Below, in pieces: positions 1 through 11,464 of a stretch of 64,000 bases of DNA. A program made the position numbers and the translations under genes. The stretch lies in the NCBI RefSeq assembly GCF_963082655.1, contig NC_081555.1, positions 21,986,643 through 22,050,642 on the forward strand, given 5' to 3'. A model generated the notes under the pieces. That model was not told the origin of the DNA. It did not search any database and worked only from the letters and a program-made list of their open reading frames with translations. Source of the DNA: Stomoxys calcitrans. Its lineage: Eukaryota; Arthropoda; Insecta; Diptera; Muscidae. Position 1 is the stretch's first letter, and every line of letters begins with the position of its first letter.

Positions 1-1983
1 TTATCTTGTGCATTATTCACTACACGTGTGTGGGTCCCCAATTTTGAGCACCAAATTAAGGTTATCCCTTGTCAACGGCTCTTGAGAATGACCTTTCCTC
101 TCTTGTACAGTGAAAACTGTACAAATTTGCTGGCGCGCATTATTTTAGCAAACCTTTTCCAAAACTTTGTAATCTTCTCACAGTGAGACTGCAAAACCCC
201 ATGCACGTCAAACTAGTTGCCCATAATGACTTTTACAACTTAGCAGCATTCACTGGACATGTGTGTGTGGGGACTTTCTCAAAGACTTTTGTGAAAATTG
301 TTTTTTTTTTTCATTTTTTTTTTTATAATTTACCGGGCGTAACGGAATCGAAGTTTGTAAAAAAAAAACAATATAAAATTTGTATTTGAATATTTTTTAA
401 ATCTTCCCATATGCTAAAAATTAAAACAATTAAAAAAATTAAAAAAAATTTTGTGCCTTAGAGAATTTTCATAAACTTCAGAGCAATCTCTAGATTTATT
501 TTGTAAAAATTTGCATTAAAAACAACTCATGGCACAAAAACTGTAGTCATTTTCTTTTAAAAATTGTTTCCTTATTTTCTATCGTAGACACATTTTTTTA
601 ATCTCAGGGAAATTGGTTTCACAAAAATCGATTAAAATCGAGTCTAACCTGGTAACCATCTGTGTTGTTAAACTGACGAAATTTTCATAATTGTTTTTTA
701 TTAATTTCTCAATTTTCCACAATAAAAATAATAAAACTTAACTTGCAACTAAAAAATAGTTTGGCCAATGCATAAGAGGAAAAAACACAGTCATTTTTTT
801 AACATTAATTTTGGGGTGTTTTAGGGTTTCTTACTTTCTGGGATTTATGATTCTTTAAATCTCATTGTGTATATCCCCCTTTATATGATCAGATTATTCA
901 AAAGACGCCTCATATGTTAAATTCCAAAATTAAATGAAAAACTGCGACAGTATTTTTTTGCTTTCTTTTTATAAAATCAGCTGGCGCGTGCCATATTTAA
1001 TGAGCAGTGCAAATGTGATATGTTTTGAAAAAGTCTCAAAATGTAAACCCCCTATATATGTACATATGTTTATATATACCCTAAACACCATACAACATAA
1101 CAAAAACATACACCTTGTTTTTGAAACTTTTTCGATAGAAAATTTGGATAGACGGGTATTTGCATTAAAATATAATTATTCAGCTAACACTTTCATACAT
1201 TTAAAAATATAAACCCCCCTATACAAGTTGAAAATTTTAACACAACTTTTCTGATTAACTGTCGTATTCCCAAAACTTAACGAAGCCTTAAAATAGGTTT
1301 AATCTGTCACATAAACCTATTTCAAATCTACATGAAGTTTTATTAATACCGGTGTAATTATTCTTTACACATAAGGGGTCTTTACATAATGAGATTTATA
1401 TGAAGTTTTTTTTTTGCAAAAGAAAAAATTAAACAAAAAATTATTTCCAACAGATTCAAAACTTTTTGAAAATCTTCGTATTTAAAACTGCTTAATTGTA
1501 AAATAAATTTTTGGACAAGTTTTAATTATGAAGATTTTTAGAAGATTTTTTTTCTCGCATTTTTTGTAATAAAAAATAATTGTAAAAATAAAAACACTTA
1601 TTTTCATACAAGGAAAAAAATGTAAATCTAAAATTTTCTAAAGAAAAATATATTTTTTGTTATGAAGCATACTTTTTTCCACTTGGTACTAATTGTTATA
1701 TATATTTTTTTTTTTTAAATTTTTAGTATGTATACAAAAATGTTTTGCACACAAATTGGTAATTTTTGCAATAACACTATTGGCTTTAGTGTTTTTTAAA
1801 ATTTTCTTGGTTTAACAACATTTACTTGGGTCAAGATTTCATTAATTTTATTGTTTTTTTAATCACTTTACAAACTAAACGAAAACTTTTTCATGATGTT
1901 GAGTCCTGTAGAAATTGCAAAAAATTTTTTAATTAAAACTCATTTTGAGGTTTTTTATACATTCAAATATACAGACATTTGGC
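1..1983. other. AT-rich DNA without recognisable gene
   Basis: This stretch is AT-rich with many homopolymer A and T runs. The frames at 183-389 and 934-1212 are low-complexity and match no protein family I recognise. No splice-flanked exon, RNA gene or transposon end could be supported. It could be intergenic or intronic. Confidence 0.6.
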
Positions 1984-3018
1984 CATTAAGTGTAAACACC
2001 CTCAAGGAATATCAATCAAAGGTAGTGTTTATCGTTTATTATTATCGATAACTCTTCATTATAACTTTGCCAAGCCGAAACTAACGGTGGTCTCATTTGT
2101 ATAACAACGACAAATCATATGTTGCAATCCGCCATCTTGTCATTAAGCTGATCGACGTTTTGCAGACACACACAAAACAAATTTTACATAAGCAGAGAAT
2201 AAACAAGAAAGAAGACAACAACAAAGAGAATGCAAACAAAAATCTGACATCTTAATACCGTCAAACCTAGCTGGCTGTTAACAGTTGTTCTCGTGAGACC
2301 ACCTTTTTTAAAACCGTCTTGCAACTTTGCATTCGAATTCTAGTGCATTGCCTTGCACAACATAGAACTATTGCCACCTAGCTTCACTTGCGTTGCCAAC
2401 GGGCAAACTTATTATAGAAATTTCCATTTCTGTGATGAAATGCATACTTTTTTTTTCACAATTTACTTAGTAACCGAACGTTTACAACACTGATATTGAA
2501 TAAAACTGGCAAAAATTTCGAACTTTATAACAATTTTTATTTCAATGTTTTATGACTTGGCAACGCAACTATAGTTGAGTTGTGATTTATAATCGACCCA
2601 TAACATAAACACTGTAATTGTTGCCTATGTGAGACATACATTTTAGGTTGACAGCATATGAATCGACTTTCTGTGGAACAGATGCTGCGTTTATTTTAGT
2701 ATTAACCATACAGTGCACATCACGATTAATGCGTTTTTTTACATGGTATCGCATTATATCGATAACTATTTGGTGCAACCTTGAACTAAAATTCTATTCT
2801 GAACATATGAATTGTATTGGATAGGTCTAAAATAAATCACGGCAAGTCTTAACTCAAACTCTGTTTACACTGCTCATTAAATCTGGATTTAAGCTCTTAT
2901 CAGCTGATTTTATAAAGGGAAAACAGATGATCGAGCCATTAAATCCGAATTTAAAGAGCAGTGTAAACGAGATTTTAATGTCTTGTATTTAAATACTTAA
3001 GGGTGTTTACACTTAATG
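1984..3018. mobile_element. Candidate non-autonomous TIR element, about 1.03 kb
   Basis: The left end (1984-2006) reads CATTAAGTGTAAACACCCT followed by CAAG. The right end (2996-3018) is its reverse complement with one change. Nothing resembling a transposase lies between them. A smaller palindromic element (2858-2972) sits inside near the right end. I could not identify a clear target-site duplication, so the two ends may instead belong to separate nested elements that share the GTGTTTACAC motif. Confidence 0.4.
2858..2972. mobile_element. Short palindromic MITE-like element, copy 1
   Basis: The element is about 115 bp. Its ends are imperfect inverted repeats of roughly 35 bp reading inward as CTGTTTACACTGCTCATTAA and, from the other side, CTCGTTTACACTGCTCTTTAA. 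The centre (CAGCTGATTTTATAAAGGGA) is shared with the copy at 3752-3870. It has no coding capacity. Two near-identical copies within 0.9 kb support mobility or local duplication. Confidence 0.7.
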
Positions 3019-3751
3019 ATTAAAGGGCTGATTTTTTTAAATACAGCGAAGAGCAAAAAGGCTTTATTTAGAAATACTTGTGAAATAAAATTTAATTTGC
3101 CTTTAAAAATTTTGAAAATCTTATCTTGTTTTTCAAATAAAAACATTGTCTTGCATATAATTCACATTATGTCTTAATACACAAAGCCAAAGAATCCTTA
3201 GTTTGCTTTAATTTAAATTGAGGGAAATTAAACTTTTGGACAAAGCGTTAGATTAAACCTTATTTAAGATCGTCTTGCAAATCATCCAACTTTCTCATCT
3301 TAAGTTTTAACTTCAAATAACTTGAGAGTGTTTACATATGAAGTCTTAAATTATATCTGATAGTGTAAATACCCTCTAAGAATTTCCGTCAAGACATTTT
3401 AAGAATATGTGTGCTGTCGTACTCAAAAATTTGTACCGGCAGATTTTGACAATCTTAATGATGTTCATGGGGCTTATTCACTTTATATTTTTGTAAGTGA
3501 CTTAACCTTCTATTAGTGAATTCTGAACATTCTGGAAGTACCATATTTTTATTTTTTACTCTTCGTAGCAAAGTATGTGTAATTGATTGTTATCGATAAC
3601 TATGCAGTTAGTGGTGGAAGTAAAATGCGTCCAGTTGAGTTGTGGTTTGCAGTACCTCCAACACTGCTCTAGACTTATTTGGACATCGAATTACTACGCC
3701 AACCCTTAACTAAATTAAAATGCCTTGACGTAGTGCTAATTCACACTAGGA
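3019..3751. other. Spacer with a 60-bp palindromic fragment
   Basis: The spacer is mostly unremarkable AT-rich DNA. At 3321-3380 lies a short inverted repeat, with left arm CTTGAGAGTGTTTACAT and right arm reading inward CTTAGAGGGTATTTACAC. It resembles the GTTTACAC termini of the neighbouring elements and is probably a collapsed relative. No gene is visible. Confidence 0.5.
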
Positions 3752-3870
3752 CCCCGTTTACACAGCTCATTAAATCCGGATTTTAAGGCTCTCGTCAGCT
3801 GATTTTATAAAGGGAAAACAGATGATCGAGCCATTAAATCCTGATTTAAAGAGCAGTGTAAACGGGGTTT
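3752..3870. mobile_element. Short palindromic MITE-like element, copy 2
   Basis: This is a second copy of the element at 2858-2972. It is better preserved, with termini CCCCGTTTACAC reading inward from both sides and the same central CAGCTGATTTTATAAAGGGA. It is about 119 bp with no coding capacity. Confidence 0.75.
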
Positions 3871-6185
3871 AGGAATTTTTCCCATTAGAAAAATTTCCTG
3901 GTTGGCACTTCCTCATATTTCCCGCACTACATATTGCCACAAATTAATTTACCTAGTGCAAATCGAAACTAAAATGTTTCCTTTTTATTTATTTCACAAT
4001 TGAAAGATTGAAAACTTTTTTTTATTAACAAAACATTTTTAAGGAAACTGTTCCGATTCACAAATGCCTTTATTTCTCTTTCCAAAAACTCTGTGATGGC
4101 TCTTAAATTTGTCTTACTGCAGCATTGAAATATTCAAAGCCCCCCATTGTTTTACAAACCATTTAAAGGGGACATAAATATACCGTTAGCAAAGGGTTAA
4201 AACAAGAAAATGTTCTCTTGCCTCTCTCTCTCTCTCTAAGAACTAGTATTACTTTGCAAATGTAGGCTCTCTCTCTCTTTCAGTCTATTAAAAATGAATC
4301 ACATATAGAAATGTATGTGTGGCGTTCTTCCCCTCTCTCTCTCTCTCGCTCCCTCTGAAACGGTTTTTATTGAATATAAAGTCTTGCAAAAATTAAGGCA
4401 ATTTGTAAACATTCTTCTCTATTTTTCTCTCTCTCTCGGAGTGCTTAAGCTCTTGCAACTAGTTGTTTAACCTTCATTTCTCCAAGTCTTTTAGCCCCTC
4501 TAAGAAAGCCTAGCTTAGCCTTTGCCATACAGAAAAAAAACGAAAACAAAACAAAAAAATAGGTTCTCAATTTGTCCAGAAATTCAGCAAAAGCCTATAG
4601 GAAATATAAAATGAAAAGTATTGACAAAAGAGATAAACTAAATAGTGATACCAAATCATATATATTTTTATAATAAAAACAATATCAGGGATTATTAGTG
4701 TTAATATTATAAGTTTATACGATTAACTTTTATTTTAAATATTATTTTGTAATATTTTTTTCCATAGCCAGAAAAAAGAAAAAACTTGAAAAACAACATA
4801 AATTTTTTACTTGCCTCTTAAAAAAAACTTAAAACCTTAAATTATAATTTAAAACTGTGTCATATATATATTTGAAATTATAGTTTTATTACTTTGACAA
4901 AATTTTGTAATATTTTATGTTTTATAAACCAAAAACCCAACTAAAACTTCCTGCCCTCTTCTTCCCCTTTTAGTAGCTACCTACAAAAATTGTTATTATT
5001 TAATTTTTTTTAATTATAAAAAAAAAAATACAAAAGAACTTTGAAAATTCCATTAGTTATATTTCTATATAAAGTAAATAATATTTTTTATAAAATATAT
5101 AACAAAAATACTCCTTTAAAAAAATACCTCATTTACAAAACAAAAACAAGCCAATTACTTAATAAATTGTTGTTAGTATTATTTAAATAACAAGAACAAA
5201 AATATATAATTTAATACTTCCCCCCTCCCTCCTCCCCCTCTTAACTAATTTAATTATTAATTTGTAAATTTTAATTTAAATTAAAAAAAAAGTTCTATGA
5301 ACTTATTCCTTTGATTTTTTTCTTTTTAGGAAACTTGTAAACTTGTACGTTTATTTTTACTTAAAAACAAAACGAAAATTACCTATATCAACCCCTTCCA
5401 TTTTTATTTTTTTGATTTGTGTATAAATTAATTTTTATTTTATCATTATTATTATTGATTTTTTTTTTTTGATTTTGTAATATTTAAGTTCTCTTTTTAG
5501 TGTCTTATTATTTTCTATAAGTGAACGTACTAATTTAAAGTTTGAAAAAAAAATCGTAAAACTACCCCCCTAAAGAGAAAAAATAAATTATTATTTTGTT
5601 TTAAAACAAGAATTGTAACCTATGGTTTTTTGTGTTTTATTTCTTATTAGTTGTTGTTTTTAAGGACGTTTATTTTGGTTTGGTAAGAATTTTAATTTTT
5701 TGATTTTATTATTTTTATGTTGCTGAATAAAATAAAATTTTATGAAAATTAAAGGCAAATAACACATTTTAGGGTTAAAATTGTACTTTGCTATGAGTCT
5801 ACACTAAATTTTACCAAAATGCTTCATTCTTGAAGTATGGTGTGACAGACAAATCAAATTTGACTATACGTCACTGAACAACAGAAATCGGTATAAATAT
5901 TCTCTATAACTTATATAAATAGATAAAAGAGACACGTGACTGGTTGACTAACTAAAGGCCATAACCACAGATGTTCACTATATTCGAGTATAGATCAGGG
6001 ATGGAAAATGTTAATTTTGAAATGGTACTAAAATAGTACTTCTTGGACCGAAAGAATACTGCACAAAGATTTAAAAAATCTAAATTGTTGTTTGCCTGAT
6101 TTGGCGAGGATCATTTTTCTTTCGAGACAAGCTTAATGATCGAAAATTTCTATGGAATGGAAAATGAAAGCCATTAAAGATATCA
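3871..6185. other. AT-rich DNA with a CT-run cluster
   Basis: No gene, RNA or transposon is recognisable, apart from the CT runs listed separately. Long A and T runs dominate 4500-5760. A 35-bp segment at 6151-6185 recurs at 7264-7299, on the far side of the type A element. Confidence 0.5.
4222..4437. repeat. Cluster of four CT (GA) microsatellite runs
   Basis: CT dinucleotide runs lie at 4222-4237, 4267-4279, 4333-4346 and 4426-4437. On the other strand these are GAGAG tracts, the binding motif of Drosophila GAGA factor. The spaced clustering could mark a regulatory element, but simple microsatellite birth explains it equally well. Confidence 0.8.
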
Positions 6186-7235
6186 ACAAGAAGCAAAATC
6201 AGGAAATCGGTTTATATGGGAGCTGTATCAAGCTATAGATCAATTCAGACCGTATTGGACACGTACGTTGAATGTCACGGGAGAAGCCGTTGTACAATAT
6301 TTCTGCCATATCAGATGAGAATTGTGCCCTCTAGAGGTTCAAGAAGTCAAGATCCCAGATCGGTTAATATGGCAGCTATATCAGGTTATGCACAGATTTG
6401 CGCCATACTAAGCACAGTTATTGGAAGTCAAACAAAACACCTCATGCAAAATATCAGCCAAATCGGATGAGAATTGCGCCCTCCAGCAGCTCAAGATGTC
6501 AAGATCGAAAATCGGTTTATATGGCAGCTCTACCAGGTTATGAACCAATTTGAATCATATTAAGCACAGTTGTTTGAAATCATAACAAAACACCTCATGC
6601 AAAATATCAGTCAAATCGGATGAGAATTGCGCCCTCCAGCGGCTCAAGATGTCAAGATCGAAAATCGGTTTATATGACAGCTCTACCAGGTTATGAACCG
6701 ATTTGAATCATACTAACCACAGTTGTTGGAAATCATAAGAAAACACTTCATGCAAAATATCAGCCGAATCCGATGAGAAATGCGCCCTCCAGCGGCTCAA
6801 GATGTCAAGATCCAAGATCGTTTTATATGGCAGCTATATCAGGTTATGAACCGATTTTGACAATTCTTAGCACAGTCGTTGAAAGTGCTACCAAAACACC
6901 ACGTGCAAAATTTCAGTCAAATCGGACGAGAATTGGGTCCTCTAGAGGCTTAAGAAGTCAAGACCCAAGATCGGCAGCTATATCAAAATGTGGACCGATT
7001 TGGCTCATTTACAATCCCATCCGACTACTGCACTAATAAAAGTATTTGTGCAAAATTTCAAGCGCCTAGCTTTACTCCTTCGAAAGTAAGCGTGCTTTCG
7101 ACAGACAAACGGACGGACGGACGGACATGGCTAGATCGACTTAAAATGACCTGACGATCAAGAATATATATTCTTTATGGGGTGTTAGAGGCATATTTCG
7201 AGGTGTTACAATCAGAATTAGGGTATACAAATCTC
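6186..7235 (+). mobile_element. Type A fly repeat element, copy A1
   Basis: This copy has five to six internal units of about 153 bp, each carrying the phrase ATCGGTTTATATGGCAGCTAT and then CTCAAGAAGTCAAGATCC. It closes with the family tail: TTTCAAGCGCCTAGCTTTACTC, then a GACGGACGGACGGACATGGC tract, TAGATCGACTTAAAATG, GATCAAGAATATATATTC, and a GGGTATAC end. The 5' end (TTCGGCCCGGCCGAA type) is missing. I remember the same sequence as very abundant in muscid and blowfly genomes. No protein is encoded and the transposition mechanism is unknown to me. The antisense and sense frames here are repeat translations. Confidence 0.8.
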
Positions 7236-7335
7236 TAAAAACCTTTTGCCCTACAGATTACTCAATGGAATGGAAAATGAAAGCCATTACAGAAATCAAA
7301 AATCTCTGGAAAACTTCTGCCTTACAGATTACTTA
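7228..7335. repeat. Two-copy tandem duplication, about 70 bp
   Basis: The phrase AAATCTCT-AAAACTT-TGCC-TACAGATTACT occurs at about 7229-7263 and again at 7299-7335, separated by a segment (7264-7299) that also occurs at 6151-6185 before element A1. This local shuffling surrounds the type A insertion. Confidence 0.6.
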
Positions 7336-7485
7336 GTACAACAGCCAATCAGAGATGTGGGATATTCCCATTTATGCTGATGTCACGTTGTCAAGTTCGC
7401 AGGACAATCTTTTATGGATCCTTTATAATCCTAACCGATACGATCCGAGATTACATCAGCGATTAAATGTTTGATTGCTCATTGG

Positions 7486-7665
7486 TAGTAAGAATTTCTC
7501 CCCAAAAAGATGTCGCACTACTGCGCACGCGGTTCGGACTCGGCTAATAAAAGGAGGTCCTGTATTGTTGAGCTTAAACTTTAATCGGACAGCACATTAT
7601 GATATGAGAGAAATATCTCCGCTGTTCCTAAAAGGAATGTTCATTGATAAAAAATTTGCAATAAA
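7486..7665 (+). mobile_element. tRNA-derived SINE, 5'-truncated fragment
   Basis: The fragment matches the 3' two thirds of the SINE seen complete at 10796-11099 and 23367-23675. Shared landmarks are GTCGCACT, CGGTTCGGACTCGGCTA, TTGAGCTTAAACTT, ATCGGACAGCAC and GGAATGTTCAT. The tRNA-like head with A and B boxes is absent. Confidence 0.75.
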
Positions 7666-7987
7666 TTGATAGTAAAACAGGGAAAGCGCTCCACCCCTAA
7701 ACCTTCAAACAAAATTTAGACCGATTGGTATTATTGGACCTGAATTTTGAATCTCATATGGAAATTGGGAGATAAGTGTTAAGGTTCCCCCAAAATTCCC
7801 AAAGCTTTTCGGAGGCATAATTATAAGGCGAATAAATATAAACTGATATTGCCCCTTACAATCTCCGCAAACGATCCGCAACGCAAATTCCATAATGATT
7901 CGAGCGACTAATAAGTATCAATCCCTATTTTATCGTGGCTTGTTTCATAATGTGAGAACTTCTTGTCTTTTAGGATAAAACAATTAA
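7666..7987. other. Unassigned spacer
   Basis: No repeat or gene is recognised in this stretch between a SINE fragment and a type A element. The minus frame at 7705-7893 has no recognisable domain. Confidence 0.4.
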
Positions 7988-9238
7988 AAAGGCGTTAAGT
8001 TCGGCCGGCCCGAACTTTGGATATCCACCACTGAGGGTATATATTTAACTAAACCGCCTTTCTTCATAATCCGGTGTAAAATGCATAATCTATGCCCCCA
8101 TAGCAGCTTTATCGAAATATGGTCCGATTTGGATCAAATTCGACGGGGATATTGAGTGGTCTATTAAGTACAAGTCATTGTTCAGTTTTGTAGAACAAAA
8201 TATTGGTATTTTTGGTAGTCATAATCAAATATAGACCAATCTGAACCATAGACGACACGGATGTCGAAAAGCATAGCATAAGTCACTGTGTCAAATTTCA
8301 GCGAAATCGGATTATAAATGTGCCTTTTAGGGGGCCCAAGATTTTAAATCGAGAGATCGGTCTATATGGCAACTATATCAAAATCTGAACCGACTTGGGC
8401 CAAATTGAAGAGGGCTGACGAAGGGCCTAACACCACTCACTGTACCAAATTTAAGCGCAATTGGACTATAAATGTGCCTTTTATGGGCCCGAAACCTTAA
8501 ATCGAGGGATCGTTCTATATGGCAGCTATATCCAAATCTGGACCGATCTGGGCCAAATTGCAGAAAGTTGTCGAGGAACCTAACAAACTCACTGTCCCAA
8601 ATTTCGGCGAAATCGTATTGTACGATTGCGCCTTTATGGGCCCAAAACCTTATATCGAGAGATCGGTCTACATGACAGCTATATCCAAATCTGGACCGAT
8701 CTGGGTCATATTGCAGAAAGTTGTCGAAGAACCTAACACAACTCACTGTCCCAAATTTCGGTGAAATCGGACAATAAATGCGCCTTCTATGGGCCCAAGA
8801 CCCTAAATCGACGGATCGGTCTACATGGCAGCTATATCCAAATCTGGACCGATCGGGGCCAAATTGAAGAAGGATGCCGAAAGGCCTAACACAACTTACT
8901 GTTCCAAATTTCAGCAAAATCGGATAATAAATGTGGCTTTTATAGGCCAAAGACCCTAAATCGGCGGATCGGTCTATATGGAGACTATATCAAGATATAG
9001 TCCAATATAGCCCATCTTCAAACTTAACCTGCTTATGTACAAAAAAAGAATCTGTGCAAAGTTTCAGCTCATTATCTCTATTTTTAAAGACTGTAGCGTG
9101 ATTTCAACAGACAGACGGGCGGACATGGCTAGATCGTCGTAGATTTTTACGCTGATCAAGAATTTATCTCCTTTATAGGGTCGGGAATGGATATTTCCAT
9201 ATGTTGCAAACGTAATGATAAAATGAATATACCCCCAT
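7988..9238 (+). mobile_element. Type A fly repeat element, divergent copy A2
   Basis: The copy begins with GTTAAGTTCGGCCGGCCCGAA, the conserved head of the family. It then carries about five internal units of 151-155 bp with the phrase GATCGGTCTATATGGCAGCTA followed by TCCAAATCTGGACCGATC. It ends with GACGGGCGGACATGGCTAGA, GATCAAGAATTTATCTCC and ATACCCCCATCC. The internal unit differs from that of A1 but is uniform within the copy, which indicates separate homogenisation. The long minus-strand frame at 8378-8950 is a translation of these units and not a gene. Confidence 0.75.
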
Positions 9239-9252
9239 CCTTCGGGGGTATG

Positions 9253-9667
9253 GTGAATGGTGAGCGCTTTCGTGAGATGATTTTTTTGCCCAAAATGCAA
9301 GAGGTTGACTTGCATGACATGTGATTTCGACAAGACGGTGCCTCATGCCACACAGCACACGTTACAATGGACATATTGAAAGGCGAGTTCGGTGAACATT
9401 TTATTTCACGTTCGGGACCGGTCAATTGGCCGTCTAGATTGTGCGATTTAAAGCCTTTAGACTATTTTTTGTGGGGCCATGTTAAAGTTCATGTCTATAC
9501 AAACAAGCCCGCTTCATTTGACGCAATTGGAAGACAACATTGAAGCATTTATTCGTGACATACCGGCCGAAATGTTGCAAAGAGCATGACAAAATTGGAC
9601 TAAGCGAATGGACCATTTGAGGCGCAGTGACGGCCAACATTTGCATGAAATAATCTTCAAAGATTAA
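9253..9667 (+). pseudogene. Dead mariner-superfamily (DD41D type) transposase, C-terminal part
   Basis: This is the carboxy-terminal portion of an IS630-Tc1-mariner DDE transposase, the nuclease that would cut and rejoin the ends of its own transposon. Reading from GTG at 9253, the frame gives VNGERFREMI, then FRQDGASCHTAHVTMDILKG with the second catalytic Asp. Next comes ISRSGPVNWPSRLCDLKPLD with the third Asp, then YFLWG, and finally the HLHEIIFKD terminus. I count 41 residues between those two Asp residues, which points to the DD41D (rosa) group. A TGA replaces the Trp before FRQDGA, a one-base insertion breaks the frame near 9524, and another TGA follows. The N-terminal DNA-binding half and first Asp are absent. 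An AATAAA follows at 9693. It cannot encode a working enzyme. Confidence 0.85.
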
Positions 9668-9785
9668 ATTATATGGACCGTACTGTCGATTCAAATAAAG
9701 ATTTCATGCATTTGTGTGTGTGTGTTTTTTTTTTTTGAAAAACTTTCCTATAGCTCTTAAAAAATCACATATTCCGATGTTTTAC

Positions 9786-9838
9786 CAACGGAATGACGAA
9801 ATTAGTATAACCCCCATTCTATGGTGGAGGGTATAACA
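9786..9838 (+). mobile_element. Type A element tail fragment
   Basis: This short fragment carries the terminal phrase of the type A family: CGGAATGACGAAATTAGTATA, CCCCCAT and CTATGGTGGAGGGTATAA. A second such tail lies at 9205-9245, so the dead transposase is flanked on both sides by type A tail sequence. Confidence 0.75.
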
Positions 9839-10795
9839 AAAAACCTCATATCCTTTGAAATCCTAGCAAACACAAAAGAAGTAAAACAAATAAAAAAAAG
9901 AATACCTTGGCAAACAAAAGGTACATAACATATAGGGTTAAGGAAATTTAAAACTCCCCATTCTTTGAAGAAATAGATGAACTTAGGCCAAGTATTGGCA
10001 TACAACAAGAAGTAGGATGCCAATGGCCAAAAAAATACAAAACAACAAACTGAAAACTATTTGCCAAAAAACACACAAAAAAACGAAACAACAAAACATT
10101 TTTTTTGTTTTTTTTTCTTTTTTGTGCAAGAGGCCATTTGAAAGGGAATAGAAGATTGAAAAACGTTTAAAAAAAAGGAACAAGCAGTGAACTTAACATT
10201 CCAACATGGGAAGGAATAGACACGGCTTCCTCTATATACAAAACATATACACTTCTGTTTAAAAAGACAATATAACCAGAAAACATAAGAGCTACACATA
10301 CATACTTACACATACTAAACCATCTTTATTTGAAAAAAAAAAACACAGCATCAAAGAAATAAAATGTCTAAAAAAGAAACATTTAGCAAATGGTTTGAAA
10401 CTATGTTTGCCATAACAAAAAAAAAAAATCACAGCTACAGATACAGGACATCACAGTCGCAGACGCCTTAGATATTTCCCCTTTACTCTAAACAAGAAGG
10501 AAGAAAATTTTTATATGCAGACTTTATGTATGTGCATATCCTTAGATCCTTTACTAGAAATTGATTTAAAACAAAGACCAAACAAAAAAAAAAATAAAAA
10601 AATTTGCATAAATGAATATGGTGGTATGTATATGGACAAGGAAGTGATTCTCTGTCTTAACACTTTAAATCTATTGATTGGTTATTTCACATAAATTGTT
10701 TAAAGCTGTTCGATATAACACTGTGAAAAAAATCCAATTAATTTTGTGATTTTTAGAACATATTCCAACTGGAGATCATATGACAGTATCAAAAT
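9839..10795. other. AT-rich DNA without recognisable gene
   Basis: The stretch is A-rich, with poly-A and poly-T tracts near 10095-10130, 10333, 10420 and 10587. The minus frames at 9802-10299 translate these tracts into Phe-rich strings and have no domain. Nothing else is seen. Confidence 0.5.
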
Positions 10796-11099
10796 GCTAA
10801 TTTTGCCCATGAACATTCCACTAAGGAACAGGGGCAAACTTCTCACATATCAATGAGTGCAGTCCGATTCAAGTTTAAGCTCAATGATAAGGGGCCTCCT
10901 TTTTTTTATAGCCGAGTCCGAACGGCGTGCCGCAGTGCGACACCTCTTGGGAGAGAAGTTTTACATGGCGTAGTACCTCACAAAAGTTGCCATCATTAGG
11001 AGGGGAAAATCTCCGAAGAAAATTTATTCCAACCAGCTTTCAAACCCAGGCGTTCAGCGTCATAGGCAGACATGCTAACCTCTGCGCCACGGTGGCCTC
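10796..11099 (-). mobile_element. tRNA-derived SINE, near-complete copy
   Basis: On the minus strand the head reads GTGGCGCAGAGGTTAGCATG (RNA polymerase III A box) and, about 45 bp on, CTGGGTTTGAA (decayed B box). The family body follows: CTCCTAATG, TGTGAGGTACTA-type, GCACGCCGTTCGGACTCGGC, TTATCATTGAGCTTAAACTT and GGAATGTTCATGGGC. It is about 300 bp. A SINE carries no protein and would depend on a partner LINE for copying. The partner is not identified here. Confidence 0.85.
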
Positions 11100-11102
11100 A
11101 AA

Positions 11103-11227
11103 TTATCAAACATATGTTGCCATCCATATGTCTTAAGTTTACACTTTTCGAAATGAGTCAAAATCTCCCACAATACTTGATTTTAGAATCATAATATTAA
11201 AGAAAAAGTGTTTCTGATCACAATCTA
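11103..11227. repeat. 125-bp direct repeat flanking a MITE, left copy
   Basis: This segment recurs at 11464-11588 with a constant offset of 361 bp and only a handful of differences. The MITE at 11228-11464 lies exactly between the copies. Confidence 0.85.
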
Positions 11228-11464
11228 TTGGGTTGCCCACAAAGTAATTGCGGATTTTTCATATAGTCGGCGTTGACAAATTTGTTCACAGCTTGTGACT
11301 CTGTAATTGCATTCTTTCTTCTGTCAGTTATCAGCTGTTACTTTTAGCTTGCTTTAGAAAAAAAGTGTAAAAAAAGTATATTTTATTAAAGTTCATTCTA
11401 AGTTTTATTGAAAATGCATTTACTTTCTTTTAAAAAATCCGCAATTACTTTTTGGGCAACCCAA
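11228..11464 (+). mobile_element. Mariner MITE, copy 1
   Basis: This 237-bp element has about 28-bp terminal inverted repeats that begin TTGGGTTGCCCA and continue AAAGTAATTGCGGATTTTT. It is flanked by TA on both sides, the standard Tc1/mariner target duplication. The internal sequence (TCGGCGTTGACAAATTTG, CAGTTATCAGCTGTTAC) is shared with the copies at 11638-11874 and 27568-27802. There is no transposase. It is a deletion derivative that would need enzyme supplied in trans. Confidence 0.92.

Noticed and set aside
1..2000. Promoter or terminator sites in the AT-rich stretches
   Set aside because: TATA-like words are everywhere in DNA of this composition. No gene start or end is available to anchor a call.
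8378..8950. 190-codon minus-strand frame as a gene
   Set aside because: It translates four near-identical ~152-bp units of a type A element, giving a repeated peptide with no known domain. Other copies of the element do not keep this frame.
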